NCBI GenBank assembly: GCA_018340805.1
Contig: JACMZG010000008.1
Span: 31,258,014 to 31,322,013, forward strand
DNA: 64,000 bases
Origin: Microvelia longipes
Lineage: Eukaryota; Arthropoda; Insecta; Hemiptera; Veliidae
Reading direction: 5' to 3'
Positions 1-11,533 of this stretch are shown piece by piece (within the stretch, counting starts at the first letter, position 1; every line of letters starts with the position of its first letter). The translations under genes and the position numbers were made by a program. The notes beneath the pieces were generated by a model, which searched no databases, was not told where the DNA came from, and was given only the letters and a program-made list of their open reading frames with translations.

Positions 1-17
1 TTATGATTTTTGGATAT

Positions 18-595
18 GATTTAGTCAACTAAAAATCAAGTTATTTTCCTAAATTACAGCTTTCAGATCATTATAGCTGCAGAGCACTGGCCTGGTAAAT
101 TTTTCATAAGACAGGAAAACAGAATTTCAGCTCTATCTTTAAAACGGCCATTGTCCCTATAGTTAATGAAAAGATCCAAAAGAAAGAAGACACACTGCTC
201 ATAAATATTACCAGAAAGAAATCCCGAGGAATGAAAATGAAAATCTGTCCAAAAAACATACAAACGTTACATTCACATAGCTCTCACGTGTTGTATTTCA
301 TACAAAATTTGAGAGCTTTGTGAGTTTTTTCGGACAAATTTCTATTTTCACTTCCCGGGGATTTTCTTTCTGGAAGAAAAATCCAAAAAAAGGAAGAGGA
401 AACATTGATAGAGCAGTTTTCTTCTTTCGTTTTAACCTCTTCATTCATTGTCGGGACAGTAGTCGTTTCAAAGATACTGTTGAAATTCTGTTTTTTCGTC
501 TAAAGAAAAATTTACCAGGCCATTGCTCTGCAGCTATAATAAAAATAAAGCTGTAATTTGAGATAATAACATGGAATTTTTGTTCAACTTAAATG
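18..595. repeat. Long inverted-repeat (foldback) element
   Basis: Two arms of roughly 230-270 bp (about 20-260 and 318-590) are imperfect reverse complements around a short centre near 262-318. Matching landmarks are CTGCAGAGCACTGGCCTGGTAAATTT in arm one and its reverse complement near 515-535, and GTCAACT near 24 against GTTCAACTT near 582. Short open frames on opposite strands (63-263 minus, 320-556 plus) translate to related peptides only because they are the two arms of one palindrome. No transposase is present, so it is probably a non-autonomous DNA element. It starts close to the window edge; the outermost bases are uncertain. Confidence 0.8.
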
Positions 596-919
596 CAGAG
601 CTAGGGGACTTTTTTGGGACATTCCTAAACATGTCCAAACATTTCCCAAAATAAAATTTTATGTGTTTAAAAACTTTGCAAAGAAACCCTGTTCGTTATC
701 TAGACCAAATACAATATAAACTAAAAGTTTTATGTAAAAAAATGGATAAGGTTAGTAAATAAAGGTTAAGTAGCTAGCTAGCTAGATAATAGTATAGGTT
801 TCATATTTATTTTAAAATAAATCATTATTGATGATTATAGAGAGGTGTTATAATTTTTCCAGGAAAACAGGATTAAAGAGCACGATTAAGTTTAAACTTA
901 GAATTATCACCTCTAACCT
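596..919. other. AT-rich spacer, no gene seen
   Basis: No open frame, RNA or repeat of note was found, apart from a short AGCTAGCTAGCTAGATA simple repeat near 770-787. Confidence 0.6.
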
Positions 920-962
920 AAAACCTCACCTCTAACCACTGGATGGTTAGAGGTGAGGTTTT
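920..962. repeat. Perfect 18-bp hairpin (AACCTCACCTCTAACC)
   Basis: AAAACCTCACCTCTAACC (920-937) is followed by a 7-nt loop and its exact reverse complement (945-962). Partial direct copies of CACCTCTAACC sit just upstream (909-918) and TTAACCTCTGACC just downstream, so the hairpin may have grown from a short tandem or inverted duplication. No function is evident. Confidence 0.85.
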
Positions 963-964
963 AA

Positions 965-1085
965 CCTCTGACCACCTTAACACATCGCACACAGATACGG
1001 ACAAGGTGAAATTACGGTTTCAGATTTTTGATGCTAACACATTGCTTTTTCGATATACCTTCGGTATAAATAAGTTAAAGTATGA
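965..1085 (+). repeat. GTATAA-family fragment, right end, diverged
   Basis: The order acagatacggacaagg, cggtttcagatttttgatgctaacaca, TTCGGTATAAATAAG, aaagta matches the right end of the near full-length copy at 54900-55055. The terminal palindrome is partly decayed. Confidence 0.6.
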
Positions 1086-1654
1086 AATTAACAAAAATTA
1101 AATTCTTGAGTGGTCTAACATTTGCTAGTTTAGGACGAGAGTTTATAACGTTTTTGACGTTGATGAGTGTGAGATGAAAGCTTAAAGCTAATTTTAGAGA
1201 AAGGAACGAAGAAAAGAGAATTTCAGAGTCTTCCAAATAATTTAAAGGCTGATTGACATAAAGGCAAATGCAAATGTTTACATGATTTTTTAATAAAATA
1301 AAACTTTAACATAAAAGTTATTATAACTTTAAGTGATATAATTTGCAATAAATATAAATTGAAAAATGATTGTAAAGTTTGCTTACCTCAAGAACTTGCT
1401 GTGTGGTTGGGTTGAGGCGAGCGGATAGTCCCGCCTCTAGATGACTTTATTGTGGTGTTATTTAATTTTCCAGGTAGAAGCGAACTGAAACTAAATTCTG
1501 GCTTATATTCATGTAATACCCTTACACTCACCTGCAACAATGTATAAACACAAAATTTAATACGTTTCAAATAATAGCTCTGTTCTTCAGGCTTTCTGCA
1601 TGTAGTCAAATTTTTAGGAAGTAAGTTTAAAAATATATTTTGGTGATTGAGGTG
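1086..1654. other. No gene seen
   Basis: AT-rich sequence. A 73-codon minus-strand open frame (1388-1609) has no recognisable domain, signal or codon pattern and is not called. Confidence 0.5.
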
Positions 1655-2001
1655 ACTGATGAAGAATGTATGGACGCATAACGCTTACTGATGATGAATG
1701 TATTGACACTTAGGTCTTACTGATAAAGAATGTATGGACACTCTTACTGATAAAGAATGTATGGACACATAAAGCTTACTGATAAAGAATGTATGGACAC
1801 ATAACGCTTACTGATGAAGAATGTATGGACACATAACGCTTACTGATGAAGAATGTATTGACACTTAACATTTACTGATGAAGAATGTATGGACACATAA
1901 CGCTTACTGATGAAGAATGTATTGACACTTAACATTTACTGATGAAGAATGTATGGACACATAACGCTTACTGATGAAGAATGTATTGACACTTAACGCT
2001 T
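1655..2001. repeat. 32-bp minisatellite with 64-bp higher-order period
   Basis: About ten to eleven copies of a 32-bp unit centred on GATGAAGAATGTATGGACAC. Two variants alternate in the distal half: type A has ATGGACACATAACGC and type B has ATTGACACTTAACATT. This gives a 64-bp A-B period repeated about three times. Proximal units are less regular; one is shortened near 1740. Confidence 0.92.
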
Positions 2002-3320
2002 CCTTTTTTCAACTAATGAACTAATCGTTCCAAACGATTAGTTTGGAAAAAACAAACGTTGGTAATTGTATAGTCATGTTGGCTTTTCATACATTCTCAT
2101 TCAAATGGTTATGAAGCGTTTACCGTTACAGTACAACAACAAGATAGAAAATTCTGGCAACGTTAAGAAAGAGTATTAACGCGATCGGTCATTTACGCTA
2201 AAACTAAAAAAAGTAGGTAAGATGCCCAGTTTCGAAGATGTCTTTTTAAAGTTGGCGCTAGAACGCTCTTTCGTGTTACTAGTAGCGTAGATGTCTAACT
2301 CTGTAAATACAGTATAAGTTTATTTACGATAAAAATCAAGAATGGACGTTTCTGCTACTTCTTTATGACATATTTAACAAGAGAGCTACTCTGAAATTAC
2401 TTAACTGGGCGTTTTAGCTACAATATCCATATCAAAAAATCGCTTTAACAGCCATTAACGTACACAAAAATTCTTAAATTTTAGCGGAGTTGACCATTTT
2501 TGATTATAGGATTTTAATAGAAATGTGCGTCTGCGCGACTGAACATCTTAGCTAATGTAGCGCAAGCGTACAATCGCCTTAAAACTGTTATTTTTAGCTG
2601 AAATTAATGGTTGTGTTGTCGACCAGTCGCGCAAAACGAATCCTACCAATGGTTATCATACCTTCTAAAAAACGTCGAGAAGCAACGATTAAAATTCAGT
2701 CCCAGGAAGTACGTTAGTTACAGTTTGCTGGTAAAAATTAAATTCACCTATATTCTTATCAAACCAAACTGACTGAAATGTTTCACTGTCTGATAGTATT
2801 ATGCTCCTTTCTTATTTTTCTAGTATTCTGTTTTCTACCACAAAACTTTCTCGAGATGAGTAGGACCAAAAGGGGTGTTTTAACTTGATAAAATAGTTTG
2901 CAAATTATTGTGAAGGAAATTAAAGCTAATATGTTTAATATGGTTAAATATGCCACCAATAAATTAGATTTTTAATAAAAGAGCTCCTGCATCACCATTT
3001 ATTTGACAACAAACCGTCTGAGAAAAGCAATTACGTTTTTAAAGTATTTTTAAAACTTAAAACCATTTGTCTTGAATATTCGTACATGAATACGTTACTT
3101 TTTTTTTGTAAAAGTAAGTCCACTGAGTACATGATGTTGAATAAATTCGTATGTAAATCCGTAATAAATGTCAACCATTTAAATTTGTGCAGATGAAACT
3201 TTTGCTTGGCTTGTAAATCAAAACATAACACTGGGGTGGGTCAATTTAAATTCATACTAAGTTCGTAATAAATCGCCTCTTACAGGATAAACGACTAAAA
3301 CAGGTAACGCCTCTAGAAAT
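2002..3320. other. No gene seen; one short hairpin
   Basis: The stretch is less AT-biased than its surroundings, with many dispersed GCG-containing words, but no coding frame longer than about 66 codons (3031-3231 minus, no recognisable features). An 11-bp perfect hairpin AACTAATCGTT-CCA-AACGATTAGTT lies at 2019-2043. Confidence 0.5.
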
Positions 3321-3366
3321 AAAACTAATAATTAAACCAATTTTTATTGGTTTAATTATTAGTTTT
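3321..3366. repeat. Perfect 20-bp AT-rich hairpin
   Basis: AAAACTAATAATTAAACCAA (3321-3340) and its exact reverse complement (3347-3366) are separated by 6 nt. It could be a relic of a small foldback element; nothing links it to transcription termination. Confidence 0.85.
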
Positions 3367-3489
3367 TAATTAATTTTGAAAAATTACTTATTATTTAGTA
3401 GTAGTACTAAATCCTTGAGTTGATATACATTTCAATATTTGCATGTTTATGAGTGATTTTGCATCTGTTTGATATTATTCTTTTGCTAA

Positions 3490-3990
3490 CCTGGTTTTCA
3501 CTTCTTCCTCATTTATACCGTAGGTATATAACGCTCATATGCAGTGTAAGGGTCTAGGAGCGTAGCAAATCCGATGTGATGAGGAAAAGTTCCGAGGTAC
3601 CCCGTACCCGATTTTTTATTATTTATTTTCATGTTGTAATATATTGCTATTATTTTCAGGTAATTTGAATAATAACGAAGTTGGCGTATTTTATAACTTA
3701 GAGTATCCTAACGGTATGTACTTTTCCTCTTTTTCATTTTTCATTTCTCGACAGCGTAAGTAGATTCATCTTAATTTTTCTGATTTGTCTTTTCCCGATT
3801 ATCATAAATTATTCACTTATAATAGGTTTTAGCGAATTTCCTGTGGAAAAATTTGGAGATAAGTGTCATTGGCGACGAAAATCCTAAAACAGAATCCTAA
3901 TTCAGGGGAAAGGTCGGTTTTAAATATTTAGCGCTAACACAATACTTTTCCTGTACACTTACGGTATAAAATAGGAAAAGTAAAAGCGAA
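3490..3990. repeat. GTATAA-family remnants, left tip, internal piece and right tip
   Basis: A left tip (CTCATTTATACCGTAGGTATATA, near 3507-3530) runs into GATGTGATGAGGAAAAGTTCCGAGGTACCCCGTACCCGATT, which matches internal sequence of the full copy near 54557-54597. A right tip (acaatacttttcctgtacacttacggtataaa) lies at about 3935-3985. Together they look like a rearranged, internally deleted copy of about 500 bp. Confidence 0.65.
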
Positions 3991-4870
3991 TTTTATTAAA
4001 CAAAATAATTTTGAAAAAGAATTAATGTCATTTAGGAGACTTATAATTGCATGTTTGAATAAAAATTAATACCCTACTTCTCGAAATAAATACCTTAATT
4101 TATTAATAATTGGTATTTTCTTTAAGAAAATTTTCCTCTGGAATTGACGCTTATGAGGTTTTATATTTTTAATACGTATAATAAATGTAGTTAATTATTA
4201 CGAATAGAGAAGAGTAAAAAATATAAGCTTGAGAAATGATATATAAGATATTCCCATCATTTAAATGTTGATATTTTTATTATAATTCAACAAGTTGTCT
4301 GACGGGACATGAGATGCCTTATCTTTCACAGTTCTTTTTTCGGGTCGTTAAAAGTTATTTTAGGGGTTCCCTGACCAGAGTATTTGAAACCAATACACTA
4401 ACGAGCAGTCTTCTTTTTCAAAGTTAATTGACATGTTCAATAGGATATTTCTTTACGCCTCCCTAACAAAGCAAAACAAGTCTTTCACATCTTTACATCT
4501 ATTTCTTTACCTCTGTTTCATTCAACTAAGATCCAGTTTAACGGGTAGTAATATTAATAACGGGCTTTAGTCAGTTTTTGTTTGTTTTCTATTTTATGCA
4601 AATTTGTTATTTTAAAATTCTTCTCGTCATATCAGATTCCATACGCTAATTCTTCTCACTTAAGGCTTGTTTAGAATATGGAAGATTATTTAGCACAATA
4701 AATAAGTATTTCTTTATTAATAATATAGATTTTTGAGGTATTTATACTGTGTGTGCCTAACTACACAATATATTAAATATTGAAACAAAATTACTGAATA
4801 AAAAAAAACATTCTTTGATTAAAAAAATGGGTTAAGGTTTTCCCCTATTTCTTTTAGGAGGTAGGGAAAA
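3991..4870. other. No gene seen
   Basis: AT-rich DNA without supportable features on either strand. Confidence 0.5.
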
Positions 4871-5276
4871 AAATCTGACGCGGAGGTTCGCAAGCTGGCA
4901 TATTTTCTTCGGAATGCGCGCTTTCGTGCTTATCAATCCAAATTGTGCTGAAGTTTTCGGTTTAACCTGAGCAGGAGCGTCACGACTTAATATTTATTTT
5001 TTTCGAATTTTTCAAAGAAAATACGCATATTTGTCCCATACACTTAACGGCACAGCATTAGTTTCACTCATTTGAAGCTCAATTCAAATGAGGTTCTAAT
5101 ACAATTTTAGCGCATTTTCTTTGAAAATTAAAAAAATAAATAAATAACAAGTTGTGACGCCACTGCTCAGGTTATTGAATATAAACCGAAAGCTTATGCA
5201 AAATTTGGATTGATATGCAAGAAACCGCGCATTTCGCCAAAAAATCGCTCGGCTTTCGGAACTCAGCGCCAGAATT
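4871..5276. repeat. GGCGC-family foldback head, diverged copy
   Basis: Left end aatctgacgcggaggttcgcaa pairs with right end ...actcagcgccagaatt. Inner landmarks also pair: GCATATTTTCTTCGG with its counterpart in the right arm, CCTGAGCAGGAGCGTCACGAC with GTTGTGACGCCACTGCTCAGG, and TTTCAAAGAAAATACGC with GCGCATTTTCTTTGAAAA. Arms are about 170-180 bp. The same subfamily occurs at 63625-63930. Confidence 0.8.
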
Positions 5277-5687
5277 ATGATGAAGTTAAAAACTTAAAAC
5301 TGTGAATAACAGAAAAAAAATTATCGCCGGTCCGAAATTTGAACCTAGGAACCCTAGCTTTGTGCAGTCTTATCGACACCGGACCGGTTTTATTAGAGCG
5401 CCACAATATTTTACAACCACAATATTTTACAACCGTTATTTTTCATGGTTTTTTTGACTATTTAGTTACGTAGAGTTGTCGTATTGACTTCGGGCGAAGT
5501 TCATTTGAATCAGCGCCCCAAAAGACATATATAAGGACAACAATAACCTTTTTTTCTATAGGGATCGTGTCCTCGCTAAGGTTGATTTCTGTACAAAGTT
5601 TTATAAAAAAAATCATCCGTACAAAAGATATAATTTTTTTTAAATCCGCTAGAAATACATACATATACACGTTTGTATAAACGTATA

Positions 5688-5741
<54 letters not shown>

Positions 5742-5830
5742 ACTTTACGAAACGTATTTTTTGTGGTTTTACACAACCCGGGGGCGCCTTTCACCCTTCT
5801 GAACAAGCCATCTCATTAGCAAATGTCTGA
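5277..5830 (+). repeat. GGCGC-family composite body with tRNA-like boxes
   Basis: Directly after the head come AAAATTATCGCCGGTCCGAAATTTGAACCTAGGAACCCTAGC, then CGACACCGGACCGG, GCGCCCCAAAAGACATA, ATAGGGATCGTGTCCTC, a (TA)n tract and CTCATTAGCAAA. This is the same order as at 30880-31900. GTCCGAAATTTGAACC resembles a reverse-complement Pol III B box. The 70- and 76-codon minus-strand frames here are repeat sequence, not genes. Confidence 0.7.
5684..5740. repeat. (TA)n microsatellite inside a composite repeat
   Basis: About 55 bp of nearly pure TA, placed after agaaatacatacatata, the same junction as the TA tract at 31683. Confidence 0.95.
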
Positions 5831-7045
5831 TTGACTAAAAGTGCTTCTAATAAAATTTGAATGTTTTCAAAGAAGTTCAAAATAAAATAGACCTCAACCA
5901 CATCTCCGTGGCTCAAATAGTTATCGAGGTATATACATGACTGGAAAAAGTAAAGTTAAGGCGACAGCTCAAATGGCTGAATCAATTTGGGTGAAACTTG
6001 CGACAAAAATTATGTTATGAAAGGAAGAACTCACTGACAACCCAACTCGGTGTATCATAGTAACGCCGGTTTACAATTTTTAAAATAAATAATACTAATT
6101 ATAAATGGGTTTTTAATAATATTTTCAAGATTTTTTAATACAAAGAAGCCTCATCCACTTTTGTGGCACAGTTCTTAAGATATTATTATTGAATGTCTCA
6201 TCTAGTAAACACGATAGCTTAAACATCAACATTTTGTGCTGGAATATTATTTAGCAATACGTAGGGACTCTTCATTCCTATGTTTCCTCATTTTATGAAG
6301 AGAATTTTAAATATATATTAATTAAATATTAACTCGTAGTAGGTATTCTTATAAGCTAAAGAACATGAAAACAAATACATTTAAAAAAAAATTTTTCATT
6401 CTTTAAAATTTGTACTTTAAAGCTTATAATGATAGAATAATAAATATTAAGCTTTAAAAGAAAATAATAAAAAGCCGTATTATTACAAGTTACATGACTG
6501 TAAATAAACGAGGGGTTAAATTGATTTTCTCTTTACTTAGAACTTTGAAACGGTGTTTCATTCCGTACAAATAACATCATTTAAATGTTTACACTGCATT
6601 CATTGCTGCCTGTGTGTAAAGGTTAGAAAGCCGGTCATGATATTGATAACAATCAGACGGGTTTTAGCCTCAAGATGTAAAGTATACGAGAAAGAAAATT
6701 AAAAAAGTTAACAAGTTTAAAAACATTTACTCTAGAAATCAATATAACAAGTAATAAGAGAAGTGTATACACTATAGCAACGGACGTGTAAGTGCGTTGA
6801 ATTTATTACCGGATGATAGAAGGGCAGGCGACCTATACCTCTATAGATAGTTATCTTCATAAGCTACTCTCTCGACTAATATTAATTATTCATTTTATTC
6901 TTTTGTTTATTAGTACGGAACAAATAGAAAATCCTATTGGTTAACTAGATACGAATTAGCCTTTAGAAAATAAGTTTTCAAGCTAGAATTACTTTTTTTT
7001 GTTATTTATTATCTGACGCCTTTTTGAACCAAACTGGAAAAAAAT
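5831..7045. other. No gene seen
   Basis: AT-rich sequence with no supportable coding frame, RNA gene or clear repeat. Confidence 0.5.
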
Positions 7046-7110
7046 GTTTCGCTCGGCGGCAAAATAAATCTGGTAAAGATCGTGATTAATCTACTTTGAG
7101 TCGAGGAAAA
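7046..7110 (+). repeat. 65-bp dispersed direct repeat, copy 1
   Basis: Begins GTTTCGCTCGGCGGCAAAAT and ends GAGGAAAA. It differs from the copy at 9298-9362 at only two positions (C/T near the start, C/G near the end). Such identity over 65 bp across 2.2 kb indicates a recent copy event. Confidence 0.9.
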
Positions 7111-7369
7111 ATATACGAGATAAGCCCCCGCGGTTAGTTTATGTTCTTCAAGTCGTATTTAAACTTTAAAAAATAATACATTCCTGTAGCTATCTTACGG
7201 AGTATTTTACTTCTTATAACTAAACATGACTTTAAGGAGAGGTTTGCTTTTTTAGAGCTCTCTTAAAAGTCATTTAACTTTTCTACACAATTTTCACTTA
7301 GTGTGTATAAAATAAAATAATTATAATGTATGAAGTTAGTTTGATCAAAAACTGTCTAATACAGAAAAA

Positions 7370-7664
7370 ATTCTGGTGCGGTGGTTTGCATATTAGACGA
7401 ATTTCTTTTGGAATGCGTGTTTCCGTGCTTAGCAATCCATTCTTCCTTATGGTTCCGGTTTATGCTTTTATAATTTGAGCAGTTACTTAATTATCAAGCA
7501 CTACTCGTAACTAATTTTTTCTGTATTTTTCAAAGGAAATGCGCATCGTTATCCTTTAGAATATACAAAACTAATTTGGCTGTCCACAATGTTATTTGAA
7601 GTGGCGGACTGAGCCAAAACACTCAGTGGAGGGTTTAATCTATATATATATATATATAATATAT

Positions 7665-7731
<67 letters not shown>

Positions 7732-7860
7732 AAAACCGTTGTATGTATATATGTATATGTAGCCTATCCACAGAAACGTATTTTTTATTGAAACGGTACT
7801 CCCTGCTTGACGCTTATTCCATAAGCGATTTTTTCCAAAGAAAATTCGCTAATATTTCAC
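7370..7860 (+). repeat. GGCGC-family copy, left arm plus TA tract and tail hairpin
   Basis: The left arm starts ATTCTGGTGCGGTGGTTTGC and carries GCGTGTTTCCGTGCTTAGCAATCC, CAAGCACTACTCGTAACT and CAAAGGAAATGCGCATC. The right arm and tRNA-like zone are missing. The sequence then jumps to TGGCGGACTGAGCC, a TA tract (7641-7729) and the tail hairpin AAGCGATTTTTTCCAAAG...TTCGCT near 7820-7850. The internal deletion leaves both extremities of the composite. Confidence 0.7.
7641..7729. repeat. (TA)n microsatellite with TAA interruptions
   Basis: About 90 bp of TA dinucleotides broken by AA phase shifts, inside the composite repeat. Confidence 0.95.
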
Positions 7861-8225
7861 TTGTGTAGAAATTGTTTGAAAGGAGTGCTCGCGGCGCTCT
7901 GTGTTGTATAGGGTAGTGCAACATCAAAATATGACTTTACTTGTAAATACTAAGCCTATACTTAATTCAATTATGCACACATTCTTTATTCAATTTTAAT
8001 TTGCCACGAGCAATACTTTCATATTGCTGTAAATTTGACAGATGGTAAACAAGGTTGCACTGTAATGGTTAATATGCAGTTAATAACAACATCAAAACAT
8101 TCCGAATCTTAGAAGTTCACAATCTTACTGCGAAGACTAAGTTAGCGAGGATTTGACGTTCTCGACGTTTCGTTTCTACTTCGGGGGAGCAGAAGATCGT
8201 GATACTGACTTAACGCAATATTTTC
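7861..8225. other. No gene seen
   Basis: Nothing supportable. Some GC-containing words (GTTCTCGACGTTTCG) occur near 8158 but there is no open frame. Confidence 0.5.
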
Positions 8226-9006
8226 AGTCCAGGAGCCAAACTTGAAAAAAAACGTGACTTATTTTGTCCTGATTTAAACCAAATTTGTTTTGAAAATATA
8301 CCTTCCATGTAGAAAAAACATAGTCTGCCTATGCCTATGCGTTTATTCATCAACATTTGATAGTTTCAACCAAAGTTATAGCATTGTCAACCCACCAAAA
8401 AAAAATTAATTTTAGCAAAGATAGAAAAAAATGTCTTTTCTTTAAAAAATGTCTTACTCCAAGAGTTTCACCTGAAAAAAATGTGACTCATTTTTTTCTG
8501 CTATAAACATAATTTTTTAAAGCTAATGAAATTTCCAATAAATTAAGTTTTAATTTATCAAAAATGGCTAACTACCACCAAAACTATCGCATTTGCAAAA
8601 TGACATACAAAATCCACAAAACGTAGACTTCTTTTTAAGGAAATTCGCTGACTACGCATAATTAACAATTTTTTGGTGGTTTGCCAATGCCATGACATTG
8701 GTTGAAGTTGTTTAATTCTGATGAATAAAAACTCAATTTATTGGAAATTTTATCAGGTTAAAAAATGTCTTTATAAGTTTTACACAAGACTATCTGGGAA
8801 CCATTTATTTTAAGAAACCTAAAATTTGTGTGATTTTTTAAAATTTCGAGTGTGCACAATTAAATGATGGACTCCATTCTGGATATGCAGACTGTTTTCT
8901 TCATAATTTAAGATATTTTCAATAAAAATCATACTTTAAATCCAATAAAAATTGGTTTAAGGGAGTACAAAATGAGCCAGGTTTTTTCAGGTCAGGTTGC
9001 TGGACT
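8226..9006. mobile_element. Non-autonomous TIR element, family agtccaggag, copy 1
   Basis: The left end runs AGTCCAGGAGCCAAACTTGA, a run of A, CGTGACTTATTTTGTC, then TTAAACCAAATTT. The right end is its reverse complement (AAATTGGTTTAAGGGAGTAC...GTTGCTGGACT). TIRs are about 60 bp with further weak pairing inward. Internal AT-rich blocks such as CATAGTCTGCCTATGC and CATTTGCAAAATGACATACAAA are shared with the copy at 13726-14418. No transposase frame exists. A target duplication is not clear, so superfamily is unassigned. Confidence 0.82.
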
Positions 9007-9297
9007 ATTTCTGCAACTCAAACAATACACAAGAATGTATTGTTGAGTCATTTAGTCAACACCGCGATCAACATGTTCTAAACCTCCGAAGAAGTTCTTA
9101 GAGGAGTTCTGCTCCTCGCGAAACTTCGCGAACATTGGTATTTTTAATATAATTAATTATGATTATTATTTTCAAGACCGAATATCAAAAAGAAGTATAA
9201 AACTCGAGTATAGTAAAATATGAAGGCGTGCGTTCGTATTGGAGTTTTGTATAACGTAGTTACAAACGTATATAGGTATACGAGTAGGATAAAAAAA
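9007..9297. other. No gene seen
   Basis: Contains a small GC-containing palindromic patch (TCGCGAAACTTCGCGA, near 9116-9131), otherwise featureless. Confidence 0.5.
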
Positions 9298-9362
9298 GTT
9301 TCGCTTGGCGGCAAAATAAATCTGGTAAAGATCGTGATTAATCTACTTTGAGTGGAGGAAAA
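9298..9362 (+). repeat. 65-bp dispersed direct repeat, copy 2
   Basis: GTTTCGCTTGGCGGCAAAAT...GAGGAAAA, nearly identical to 7046-7110 and in the same orientation. Flanks differ, although ATACGAG occurs after copy 1 and before copy 2. Confidence 0.9.
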
Positions 9363-9499
9363 CGTCTTTATAAGTCTCTATAACAATGTTAAATCCAAGA
9401 CCATTATTTTGGCACCATTAATCAATCTTACCAAAAATCAATGGCACCAAGAATCTTAATCATTTTAAGTATTTTGCCTTGATATTGGGTATTTTGCCT

Positions 9500-9690
9500 T
9501 ATTAAATTGAACTTAGATCAAATGTTCTAAGTATAAAAATATCATATTCTTAGCTAGAAAAAAACAAATAGTGCAATAAATATAGATATTTTGACTTGAT
9601 ATTTGGATCTGATTTAGATAAAATATTCGAGAATAAAAATGTTATATTCTTAGCTAGAAAACACAAAGAGTTCAATCAATTTTTAAAAAT
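9500..9690. repeat. Degenerate 100-bp tandem duplication
   Basis: The block ATATTCTTAGCTAGAAAA appears at about 9544 and again exactly 100 bp downstream, with similar preceding words (TTAGATCAAATGTTCTAAGTATAAAAAT against TTAGATAAAATATTCGAGAATAAAAAT). Confidence 0.75.
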
Positions 9691-10654
9691 TTTGAGATTT
9701 CATTGGTGAAGTAGGGGGGAGAAGGGCGTTAGATAATTTTAATACTCTGTTTAGATATTATTATAGAATTAAAATTAATATACAATCATAACATAATTTT
9801 ATTGTACTGTACACTTTTTAAAAAATGTACAGTAAATTTTGTTTTTCGTTTTTATTTGAGCAAGTACGTGTTTTGTGAATCCAAGCTTCTCAGATTATAC
9901 GTTATATTCTCGCACCTAATTCTTATAACTGGTAAAAATATACCTATTATTAGATCTCTTGAAAAACATGTACCTTTAATGAACTAATAAATATTCAAAA
10001 TGTTACATTGAGACTGAAAACTCACATACTTCTTATTAGATGTCTTGAAAAACATATAAATGTATAAATATTTGATAATATTCGCTTCTTTCTACTATTA
10101 ATATTAGATTAAATTTCATCTTCACAGAGTTAATAAATATTTTATATAATCGTATTAACTAAGTTGTGAACATATCTATCAAACATATTTTCGTATTAAT
10201 ATTTAAATGTCTATAATCCAAATTCAAAGTTATACAGGTATGTTATAATATTTTAACTGGGAGTTAGTCAATTTTTCATGGTCATTGATGACGCACATGA
10301 GCCGAGACTGTACTAGTATTAAGAGTAGTACATTGTATTTTACACGAATGACTTGAGACACTCCCCCCGTACCATACTGGTTAAAAAGTGTTAACAAACC
10401 AATCAACAAAGCCATATTGCTTGTTAAACTGTTATAAACTTCATTAGTCTTAATCAGTTTTAATTAATAACAAACTCTTAGCAGACCGTACTAACTAATA
10501 ACAGTTTTTTTTCTCTATATGTTTTTTAAAAAAATACCAATTTCTTTTGGTTTCTAGCCTATTTTATCAGAAAATTGTGCGAGGCTAGTTGGAAAAGGAA
10601 AGAGAAGAAGAACGATTTCATTTGGCTTCTTAATACTAAAACTTTATAGATCCT

Positions 10655-10658
<4 letters not shown>
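9691..10658. other. No gene seen
   Basis: Two 61-codon open frames (9802-9987 plus, 10230-10415 minus) have no recognisable domains and sit in AT-rich sequence; neither is called. Confidence 0.5.
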
Positions 10659-10730
<72 letters not shown>

Positions 10731-10738
10731 TATATATA
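10659..10738. repeat. (TA)n microsatellite
   Basis: About 80 bp of TA with two phase breaks, followed by a short TG/TATG run. The 60-codon minus frame here (Ile-Tyr repeats) is a microsatellite translation. Confidence 0.95.
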
Positions 10739-11282
10739 CATGTGTGTGTATGTATGTTATATTATTATTATTCTTTATTGGTTAAGTGACTTAATAAATA
10801 AGTATATAACAAGTCAAATAATACACAAATAATTAAATAAAAAACATAACACACAACTACATAGCTAACATATAAAAAAGCACAATATAATATAGGATTT
10901 TATTATGCAATAAAATCCTGCAATGAATAATATGCATTTTCTATCAAATATTCTTTTGTTTCTTTAATAAAAGAATTAACTTATAAGATTAATCTATATA
11001 AGAAAGATTAGATTAAAATATAAGATTAATCTATATATTATAAGAATTAATCTATATGTATATAGATGTATACGTGGATGACATAATATCAGATTATAAA
11101 TTTCGGGAGGCGAGGCATCTAATAATTATTACAATTTAATATTGTAGGATTTATTGAAAAAAAATTAAATACTTTTTTATTAAAATTTAAAGTTTACCTA
11201 AGTGTTCTTTTGTTTTTAGTGCACCTCTTATTTATTCCATAAAATAAACAAAAAAATAATAAAGGTATTCGACTATGTCCGA
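10739..11282. other. AT-rich spacer with local TAATCTATAT repeats
   Basis: Short direct copies of AAGATTAATCTATAT and AAGAATTAATCTATAT lie at about 10983-11060. No gene is seen. Confidence 0.5.
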
Positions 11283-11533
11283 CTAGCCGCCTCCGTGGTC
11301 GAGGTCGTTAGAGCGCTAGTATATACACTAATCTTTTGACACCACGGAGGTCTGGGGTTCGCAGCCCAGGTTACGCTCTTAGTTTATACATTGATTTCGT
11401 CAAAAAATATATCGCTAACTTTAGATTATACTTTGAACCTAACGGTTGCCATAACCGCCTGAGATTGTTCCCGCTGGGCTTTTCCCTGATGAGCCGCAAG
11501 ACTCTAAACGGGCATCATTATTATTATTATTAG
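11283..11533 (+). mobile_element. tRNA-derived SINE with (ATT)n tail
   Basis: The 5' part is a tRNA-like head: CCTCCGTGGTCGAGG...TTAGAGCGCT resembles a Pol III A box and GGTTCGCAGCC (11356-11366) a B box. CCTCCGTGG pairs with CCACGGAGG across the anticodon-like region. An unrelated body follows (CGGTTGCCATAACCGCC, CGCTGGGCTTTTCCCTGATGAGCCGCAAG), and it ends in ATTATTATTATTATT. SINEs transcribed by RNA polymerase III and moved by a LINE have this layout. The 65-codon frame at 11336-11533 is incidental. A target duplication was not identified. Confidence 0.82.
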
